Source of the DNA: Porticoccaceae bacterium
GTDB taxonomy: Bacteria; Pseudomonadota; Gammaproteobacteria; Pseudomonadales; Porticoccaceae
NCBI GenBank assembly: GCA_030590275.1
Contig: JAUUYV010000087.1
Location: 1-7,162 of the forward strand
Direction of reading: 5' to 3'
DNA length: 7,162 bases
Part shown: piece by piece, positions 1 through 5,710 of the stretch
Position numbering within the stretch: the stretch's first letter is position 1
Layout: every line of letters starts with the position of its first letter
The notes under the pieces: model-generated
Database searches by the model: none
What the model was told of the DNA's origin: nothing
The model's input: the letters and a program-made list of their open reading frames with translations, nothing else
Position numbers and translations under genes: made by a program

Positions 1-738
1 CAGGCCACGGCCAGACTCGGTCTCGATATCGGTGTGGCAAACGTTGCCAGGGTAATACGTCGACTCGGCTTCGAAGGCGACATGGCCGAAGTACCCGCTC
101 TCTTGCTCGGCGGGATTGCCATGACACCCTTCGAAGTCGCTAACATTTACCACACCATTTCCGCAGAAGGGTTTTATACTCCTTTACGAGCCATCAGCGC
201 CGTGTATGGCCCCGCCAGTGAACCATTAACGCATTACCCCTTCGAGGTCGAAAAGCGTTTTAGCCCGGCAACTATGCACTTGCTTCACTATGCTCTCCAG
301 GTAGTGATGCGCGAGGGCACCGGCAAAAGCGCTTATTACCAACTCCCGGATTCCCTGGTGGTGGGCGGTAAAACTGGTACCTCTAATGACCAGCGCGACA
401 GCTGGTTCTCTGGTTTTAGCGGAAACTACCTGACGGTGGTATGGGTGGGCCGAGACAATAATGGTCCAACACCGATTACAGGGGGATCCGGCGCGTTGCA
501 GGCCTGGAGCGAAATTATGTCGGGGCTCGATAACCGTTCAATCCCCTTCGCACAACCCGAAGGTGTGAGCTACTCCTGGTATGACCCGACTAGTGGTCTG
601 GCATCTAAAGAAGGTTGTCCCGACGCTCGCTACGTACCCTTTATTGTCGGTTCGGAGCCTTCGCTTAGCTCCCCGTGTCAACGCTCCTTCGATAAAAACG
701 TAGCGGACTGGGTGCGGCGTTGGTTACAAATACAATGA
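1..738 (+). CDS. mrcB: Penicillin-binding protein 1B, C-terminal transpeptidase part (5' end outside window)
   Basis: This is the last 245 residues of a bifunctional class A penicillin-binding protein, which polymerises and crosslinks peptidoglycan while anchored in the inner membrane facing the periplasm. The frame is open from base 1, so the gene begins upstream; the GTG at 34 is an internal valine codon, not a start. The transpeptidase KTG box is visible as GGKTGTSND (Lys at codon 124, bases 370-372), followed by the strand VVWVGRDNNGPT, which closely matches E. coli PBP1b (TWVGRDNNQPT). The segment PALLLGGIAMTPFEVANIY corresponds to the E. coli stretch around PAMLLGALNLTPIEVAQ. The catalytic SxxK serine, the SxN motif, the glycosyltransferase domain and the UB2H domain lie outside the window. 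The C-terminus lacks the long Gln-rich tail of E. coli PBP1b. A TPR lipoprotein gene follows after 33 bp on the same strand, supporting assignment to PBP1b rather than PBP1a. Confidence 0.93.
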   Translation, partial: QATARLGLDIGVANVARVIRRLGFEGDMAEVPALLLGGIAMTPFEVANIYHTISAEGFYTPLRAISAVYGPASEPLTHYPFEVEKRFSPATMHLLHYALQVVMREGTGKSAYYQLPDSLVVGGKTGTSNDQRDSWFSGFSGNYLTVVWVGRDNNGPTPITGGSGALQAWSEIMSGLDNRSIPFAQPEGVSYSWYDPTSGLASKEGCPDARYVPFIVGSEPSLSSPCQRSFDKNVADWVRRWLQIQ

Positions 739-771
739 ATCTCTTAATGCTTACAGCAAACTGGAAAAACT

Positions 772-1290
772 ATGTGGACTAAGCTCAAACCATCAAATAC
801 GGAAACCTCGACCAAATTCCTGTCCGCTACGGCACTCATGCTAGTACTCAACGCCTGCGCACCGACTTACCAGGGACCCCGCGCTCCAGTCATCCTGATG
901 CCAACACCGCCGGATGGAGCTCCCACCACCTACCCACAATCAGGAACTTATCCCAGGCCCGAAGCCGTGGATAAACCAGCACCAACAGCTATCGAACCGA
1001 TAAAAACTCGGCCTCAGGTGGCCCCCGATGCTGTTGCTACGCTCCTGGGTAGCGCCTGGGACGCCCACAATAACGACCAATACGACACCGCTATTGCTTT
1101 TGCGGAGCGCGCCCAACGCATTGATTCCCGTCATCCGGAAGTGTACCTGGTACTGGGTAGCTCTTATTTTGCCAAGCAGCAATACGCTCTTGCACAACAG
1201 ATGGCGCTAAAAGGAATCGCCTTAAGTTCGACAGGTACATCGATCCGGTATGCGCTGGAAACGCTACGAGACAGAGCCAGCACACCTTAA
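772..1290 (+). CDS. lpoP: TPR-containing outer-membrane lipoprotein, LpoP-like PBP1b activator candidate
   Basis: This is a 172-residue lipoprotein. Residues 1-28 form a signal peptide with a somewhat long polar start (MWTKLKPSNTETSTK), a hydrophobic core and the lipobox LNAC, with the lipidated Cys at residue 29. Ala follows at +2, not Asp, so the Lol pathway should carry it to the outer membrane. Residues 31-85 are a Pro/Thr-rich, probably disordered linker, and about 88-155 contain two tetratricopeptide helical pairs (AWDAHNNDQYDTAIAFAERA; LGSSYFAKQQYALAQQMA). Known biology: in Pseudomonas aeruginosa the PBP1b activator LpoP is a TPR lipoprotein encoded next to the PBP1b gene. The same architecture 33 bp after mrcB makes that role the best inference: reaching from the outer membrane through the peptidoglycan to stimulate PBP1b. 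Only a weak Shine-Dalgarno (TGGAA, bases 762-766) precedes the ATG, so co-translation with mrcB is plausible. The lipoprotein and TPR calls are firm; the LpoP identity is inferred from context. Confidence 0.85.
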   Translation: MWTKLKPSNTETSTKFLSATALMLVLNACAPTYQGPRAPVILMPTPPDGAPTTYPQSGTYPRPEAVDKPAPTAIEPIKTRPQVAPDAVATLLGSAWDAHNNDQYDTAIAFAERAQRIDSRHPEVYLVLGSSYFAKQQYALAQQMALKGIALSSTGTSIRYALETLRDRASTP

Positions 1291-1314
1291 ACTTTAGAAC
1301 TACTTTTTCGCTCG

Positions 1315-1803
1315 TTACCTTTTTACACCTTTCAGTGCAGTAACACGAAATTCGCGGGTTTCATCGACTGTTTCAATACCCGTGAAAAACTGCGCTGCGA
1401 TTTTTTCCAGGGAAATAAAGCGATTAGTAACAAACAATGCCGAGCCACCGGGTTTAAGTGCCTCCGCCGCCGTGTTTAAAAAAGCTTCGGTCAGTGCCCG
1501 CTCGGTGTCAAAACCTTGATGGAATGGCGGGTTACACAGCACCACATCATAGGCATTACCTACTCGCTCTTTAAAATCTTCCCGATAAGGCATTCGACAA
1601 TCAGCGGCGACTACCCTTCCGCTAAAATCATTTTTATTGGCAAGCGCTTTTGTTGCCGACTCGTATAATATTTGGCAGGGTTCCAGCAGGTTTTTTTTGC
1701 ACGCCAGGACCGCGGCCGCACAATTGTCGACAGCTGTCACGCTGGGGACACCACAACTAGCGGCAGCGGCGCTCAACAAACCATAGCCGCAACCCAGGTC
1801 CAA
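1315..1803 (-). CDS. rsmC: 16S rRNA (guanine-N2) methyltransferase RsmC, catalytic C-terminal part downstream of an in-frame amber
   Basis: This is the SAM-dependent methyltransferase half of RsmC, which methylates G1207 of 16S rRNA in the 30S subunit. It shows motif I LDLGCGYG at its very start (SAM-binding glycine loop), an acidic strand end AVDN, and the catalytic NPPFHQG signature of N2-guanine methyltransferases at residues 91-97 of this fragment (about 326 of the joined protein). The C-terminal part (EALKPGGSALFVTNRF) matches the later strands of the fold. The frame runs on upstream through six more codons (PPPEKL) to a TAG at 1822-1824, beyond which the N-terminal half continues in the same frame. 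Independent initiation would need the TTG at 1803-1801, which has no clear Shine-Dalgarno and would start inside motif I, so a functional separate product from this codon is doubtful. RlmG (23S G1835) shares NPPFH, but the residues after it resemble RsmC more. Confidence 0.8.
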   Translation of the reverse strand: MDLGCGYGLLSAAAASCGVPSVTAVDNCAAAVLACKKNLLEPCQILYESATKALANKNDFSGRVVAADCRMPYREDFKERVGNAYDVVLCNPPFHQGFDTERALTEAFLNTAAEALKPGGSALFVTNRFISLEKIAAQFFTGIETVDETREFRVTALKGVKR

Positions 1804-1821
1804 CAGCTTTTCAGGCGGCGG

Positions 1822-1824
1822 CTA
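1822..1824 (-). other. rsmC: In-frame amber (TAG) codon interrupting rsmC
   Basis: Reading the minus strand, the codons are ...AAT TTT TTT TCG AGT TTA TAG CCG CCG CCT GAA AAG CTG TTG GAC CTG GGT..., that is NFFSSL-stop-PPPEKLLDLG. From 2508 to 1315 there are 398 codons in a single frame, and codon 229 is this TAG. The stop falls in the linker between the two RsmC domains, just before motif I. A single CAG-to-TAG transition (Gln) would explain it, as would several other one-base changes. A run of eight T on the minus strand (1833-1840) lies nine bases before it, but a one-base slip there would leave the downstream half out of frame. No frameshift is needed to connect the halves. Confidence 0.9.
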
Positions 1825-2508
1825 TAAACTCGAAAAAAAATTAGCCAGCTGATCGACTAATAAGGAGCTACCCCGATCAAGTTTTCCCCAACCAAATAAG
1901 CCCGGTTTTGTGAATAGTGCCTCCCCCTGAAACTCAAACACTGATCGCAGCTGGGTGTAATCCTTGTCATCGAGGTAACTATCAGGCGTATTATTTATAC
2001 CACCACCGGGATTACCAGGCGTTTTTCCCGATGTCTTTTTATTTTTCGGTGTCGTTTTATTGACTGGCAATTCGCCGGGAACGCCCAGGGTTTTTTCCAG
2101 AACCACCACGTAGTCGGCACCAGACTTACGCGCTTGAACGGCACAGGAGAATAAAGCGTTTGCCTTTTTGCTGTAAGTTTTAATCCCGGCTTTTTTCTCT
2201 CCCCACAAAAATAGCCTCCCATCAGTTTCCAGAAAATCAAAACTGGACTTAATCACATGGTGAGTAACTGGTTTTTCTTTGGAGACGCGGTAATAAATAG
2301 CCTTTTTAGGCAATTCCACTGGCGAAAAATCGAAATCACTAAAGTAAGCAATCAAGCCGCAATGCTGCGCGTGCAGATACAGCCCCCAGCGGTTAGTTAA
2401 TACTTCAACCGATTGGGGTAAGGTACTAAGGAGAGCTTCAGAGCAGTTTTCATCCGCCACCAACAGTGTGGAACCACCTCCCCCAATATCGCTGAATGGC
2501 TCGGTCAA
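1822..2508 (-). CDS. rsmC: RsmC N-terminal domain, ending at an in-frame amber codon
   Basis: These 228 residues match the N-terminal, SAM-nonbinding half of RsmC: LLVADEN near residue 15, YYRVSKEKPVTHHV (72-85), LWGEKKAGIKTYSKKA (101-116), then the interdomain signature TKPGLFGWGKLDRGSSLL (200-217), equivalent to E. coli LPGVFSRDGLDVGSQLL. In E. coli RsmC this degenerate domain is reported to help the catalytic domain fold. Residues about 143-176 (bases 1981-2082) are a low-complexity Thr/Lys/Pro/Asn/Gly stretch not present in E. coli RsmC. Together with the downstream part the frame would encode 397 residues, longer than E. coli RsmC (343), partly through this insert. The start is TTG at 2508, seven bases after the hemB stop. 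The frame is closed upstream by a TAG at 2524-2526, no ATG is available, and no good Shine-Dalgarno precedes it, so coupling to hemB translation is likely. A GGAGG at 2477-2481 precedes in-frame CTG/TTG/GTG codons 15-17, but probably only encodes the Gly run. Confidence 0.78.
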   Translation of the reverse strand: MTEPFSDIGGGGSTLLVADENCSEALLSTLPQSVEVLTNRWGLYLHAQHCGLIAYFSDFDFSPVELPKKAIYYRVSKEKPVTHHVIKSSFDFLETDGRLFLWGEKKAGIKTYSKKANALFSCAVQARKSGADYVVVLEKTLGVPGELPVNKTTPKNKKTSGKTPGNPGGGINNTPDSYLDDKDYTQLRSVFEFQGEALFTKPGLFGWGKLDRGSSLLVDQLANFFSSL

Positions 2509-2515
2509 GATTATT

Positions 2516-3565
<1,050 letters not shown>

Positions 3566-5368
3566 TTAATTTTGATACTGATACGGCCCATCTATTTGAG
3601 TATTCCCGGCTCCGTCTCTGGATTCAACAGAAAAGGTATAAAGAAGGCCTTTAGTACCACGAAAAACCCTCTTGTGTGATGTAAGCAAAGCATCACTAGT
3701 AAACTCACCACAGCAGTCAGTGATAACTTTGGATGTGGCGGGTTCATTTGTTGTCCATTCGATTTTAAACCACCTTCCAAATATTTTTTGTGCGCTAACA
3801 TTACTAATAACCGGAGGCGTTACATCACCTCCACCATCTCCCATCCCCAAAGCTTCCCATGCATCATAAGCCTGCACTAGCCCAAAGCCATATGAGTTAT
3901 CCCTTCCGCTAGTGCCCAAATCCAGAGCGGTAGATGTTAAAGCGTCACGTATTTCAACGTTGCTTAGCGATGGGTTCGAACTCCAAATTAGTGCCGCCGC
4001 TCCCGCCACATGGGGAGTTGCCATAGAGGTGCCATTCCATGTTTCGTAACCATTGGCAAGGGAGCTTTTCACCAGAGTTGCAGAATTATCCACCTCGCTT
4101 AATAGCGTTTGCCCATCGACCTGGCTCAAAGAAATTGCGGGGATAGCCGATACATTACCAAACCCAAGCGTGCCAACAAACTCACCAGACACATTATTAT
4201 AAATTACTACACCGACAGCCCCAGCCGCTTCAGCGGAGCTAAGCTTTTCGAAAAACGTGTTAACTCCCCGCTCACACATTACGATTTTCCCAAGCCAACT
4301 GCCGCCAGTTTCGCAGAAACCACCGTCCACTAATGGGCCATTCACTCCGCCAGCCCCGGTGGTTCCTGTATTTTTTATCGCACTACCTAAGTACCTTATA
4401 CCGCCAATATCGAGACTGGCTAAATAAGGTACTGAGCCTGTTACTGCGACACCTGGGGCTGAAATTTCTACCTGGGAGTTTCTTTGTGAAAACGGTGCCA
4501 CCCAATTGTAACTGTCTATTGCTGCCACCGACATGACGCTATCGTAGGATGCCGGGTAGAACTTTGCCTCACTACCATCGTTTCCCGCTGCTGCGACCGA
4601 CAACAGCCCTTGATCGTACAAAGCCTGAAATGCTCTCCTTTCTGTAAAGCTACTAACCTTTCCCGCTAAACTCATATTGATCACGTTTGCGCCGACAGAT
4701 GCGCAAATTTGTGCGGCCTTGACGACGGTAGAGCTAAAACTCGGACTGCACTTTTCGCCGTCGAAAATTTTAACGATATAAAGTGAAGTTGATCCCGGCG
4801 TAACTCCTACGACACCTTTATCATTATTTGCCGCAGCAATGGTTCCAGCTACATGGGTACCGTGACCACAACTATCCTCGTTCCAGGCATCTTCCGGGTA
4901 GCCACCCACTATAGGTACGCCAGAAAATTCTTCATGGCCTGTGTATAGACCTGAATCTATGATACAAACCATACGGCCACTACCCGTTGGTGCATCAGGA
5001 TCGATGAAACCATCATCATCGGCATCCCAAATATCGAGCGCCTGAATTGCCTCTACACCCCATGTTACCGTTTGCCCCATCGGGTATCGTTTTGGGTCTT
5101 CTTCAACCAGGAGAACATGAGGATTTTTTTCGAGTTTGTTTTTAACTGCTTCGGACATGGATACCGAATACGCGTTCAATGATTCAAATCGGTAATGGGT
5201 TTTAGTATTAAACTGCTGTAATGCGGCACGAATCTTATCGCCTGCGCCTCTCTCAAATTTTATCCAGTACCTTTTATTTTCCTGAGATTCAGCCAGTAAT
5301 AATTGCGGTAACGCAATGGTTGCGGAGAAAATTAAAGCTAAAACTGTCAGATAAATCCTTTTACTCAT
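3566..5368 (-). CDS. Secreted subtilisin-like (S8) serine protease with I9 propeptide, PA insert and C-terminal Fn3-like domain
   Basis: This is a 600-residue exported endopeptidase of family S8. Residues 1-26 are a Sec signal peptide (probable cut after LLLA). About 32-95 form an inhibitor-I9-type propeptide (YWIKFERGAGDKIRAAL ... VLLVEEDPKRYPM), removed on maturation. The catalytic domain spans about 100-505: Asp138 in VCIIDSG, His169 in GHGTHVAGT, oxyanion Asn263 in AAGNDG and Ser448 in NGTSMATPHVAG, so the triad is complete. A protease-associated (PA) domain is inserted at about 320-430 (KIVMCERG, GAVGVVIYNN). A DADDDGFIDPD loop at 115-125, just before the catalytic Asp, resembles a calcium-binding loop. 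Residues 516-600 (DVTPPVISNVSAQ ... WTTNEPATSKV ... SRDGAGNT) look like a fibronectin-III-like module. The ATG at 5368 has a good Shine-Dalgarno. The likely role is extracellular protein degradation; the substrate is unknown. hemB follows closely, with no obvious functional link. Confidence 0.95.
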   Translation of the reverse strand: MSKRIYLTVLALIFSATIALPQLLLAESQENKRYWIKFERGAGDKIRAALQQFNTKTHYRFESLNAYSVSMSEAVKNKLEKNPHVLLVEEDPKRYPMGQTVTWGVEAIQALDIWDADDDGFIDPDAPTGSGRMVCIIDSGLYTGHEEFSGVPIVGGYPEDAWNEDSCGHGTHVAGTIAAANNDKGVVGVTPGSTSLYIVKIFDGEKCSPSFSSTVVKAAQICASVGANVINMSLAGKVSSFTERRAFQALYDQGLLSVAAAGNDGSEAKFYPASYDSVMSVAAIDSYNWVAPFSQRNSQVEISAPGVAVTGSVPYLASLDIGGIRYLGSAIKNTGTTGAGGVNGPLVDGGFCETGGSWLGKIVMCERGVNTFFEKLSSAEAAGAVGVVIYNNVSGEFVGTLGFGNVSAIPAISLSQVDGQTLLSEVDNSATLVKSSLANGYETWNGTSMATPHVAGAAALIWSSNPSLSNVEIRDALTSTALDLGTSGRDNSYGFGLVQAYDAWEALGMGDGGGDVTPPVISNVSAQKIFGRWFKIEWTTNEPATSKVITDCCGEFTSDALLTSHKRVFRGTKGLLYTFSVESRDGAGNTQIDGPYQYQN

Positions 5369-5375
5369 TGGTCAA

Positions 5376-5380
5376 TCCTT
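5376..5380 (-). promoter_or_regulatory. Ribosome binding site of the S8 protease gene
   Basis: AAGGA on the minus strand sits seven bases before the ATG at 5368-5366. It is the clearest Shine-Dalgarno in the window and fixes the protease start directly ahead of its signal peptide. Confidence 0.75.
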
Positions 5381-5452
5381 GTGAAAACAACAGCTTAATC
5401 CATTTAAATATTGTTGTTTGGCTAAAGACAAAATATAACGGAAACCGACCCC

Positions 5453-5616
5453 CCTTTGGTTAAATAACTCTTATTTTGAAAGTGTGTGGCCTGTTGCCGC
5501 TGAATCTATCATAAATACATTATTTTTACTAAAGCAGCCACTGGCTAAGTCTGGATACAAAAGTGAGCGAGGCGAAACACAAAACGCTTAACTTTTCCTG
5601 CAGAATTAACCAAAGG
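5453..5616. repeat. Pair of perfect 11-bp inverted repeats bounding 164 bp
   Basis: CCTTTGGTTAA at 5453-5463 and its exact reverse complement TTAACCAAAGG at 5606-5616 bound an internal segment of 142 bp. The match does not extend on either side, and I see no flanking target-site duplication. It may be regulatory half-sites, the ends of a decayed miniature element, or chance in AT-rich DNA. Confidence 0.4.
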
Positions 5617-5641
5617 TTTATTAATAAATCACGTTAATAAA
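5617..5641. repeat. 12-bp palindrome overlapping an 8-bp direct repeat
   Basis: TTTATTAATAAA (5617-5628) is a perfect palindrome, and TTAATAAA recurs at 5621-5628 and 5634-5641, a 13-bp periodicity. This resembles a possible operator, but AT-rich composition makes chance occurrence likely. It lies about 250 bp before the protease start, so a direct promoter role is uncertain. Confidence 0.35.
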
Positions 5642-5656
5642 GGCCCGAAGGCGTCT
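5639..5656 (-). terminator. Weak candidate intrinsic terminator after the FG-GAP gene
   Basis: Read on the minus strand, AGACGCC-TTCG-GGCCTTT folds as a short hairpin: three G-C pairs closed by a stable UUCG loop, one C-C mismatch, then three A-U/G-U pairs. It is followed by TTATTAACG and not a real U-tract. It lies about 55 bp past the FG-GAP stop codon, a sensible place for a terminator, but the stem is short. Confidence 0.3.
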
Positions 5657-5710
5657 AATTAGTCTTTTCGTTTATTGTATTATGGTGATTTTTCCTGGCA
5701 GAATTTTTAT

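Larger units (their letters stand above)
5369..5710. other. 342-bp AT-rich intergenic region with short repeats, no gene seen
   Basis: This region separates the end of the FG-GAP gene from the start of the protease gene, both on the minus strand, so it should hold the protease promoter. I see no convincing coding sequence or RNA gene. Minus-strand -10-like boxes exist (TATATT near 5432-5438; TATGAT near 5507-5512), but neither has a good -35 at the right spacing, so no promoter is asserted. The region contains an 11-bp inverted repeat (5453-5463 and 5606-5616), a 12-bp palindrome (5617-5628), an 8-bp direct repeat (TTAATAAA at 5621-5628 and 5634-5641) and a near-identical pair TTTTCCTG(G)CAGAAT (5593-5606 and 5690-5704). 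These could be regulator sites or remnants of a small non-coding element. Confidence 0.6.

Noticed and set aside
34..36. GTG at 34 as the start of the first plus-strand gene
   Set aside because: The frame is open to base 1 with family-like sequence (ARLGLDIG), and a PBP1b cannot start this close to its KTG box; it is an internal valine.
735..782. ATG overlapping the mrcB TGA stop, a 15-codon open frame
   Set aside because: It is very short, has no ribosome binding site, and its 3' end overlaps the start of the lipoprotein gene in another frame.
1801..1860. Frameshift, or programmed slippage at the T8 tract (1833-1840), as the cause of the rsmC interruption
   Set aside because: Codon phase was checked: the N-terminal and C-terminal halves are in the same frame. 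A one-base slip would bypass the TAG but leave motif I and NPPFH out of frame, so it cannot restore the protein.
2458..2481. GGAGG followed by in-frame CTG/TTG/GTG as the true rsmC start
   Set aside because: Spacing is 10-16 nt and such a start would cut into the first strand (LLVADEN); the purine run is explained by the Gly-Gly-Gly-Gly codons.
4109..4536. Two plus-strand open frames opposite the S8 protease
   Set aside because: They are antisense to the PA domain and core of a fully recognisable protease and encode no known motif.
5432..5438. TATATT on the minus strand as the protease promoter -10 box
   Set aside because: No acceptable -35 hexamer at 16-18 bp; kept only as a remark in the intergenic entry.
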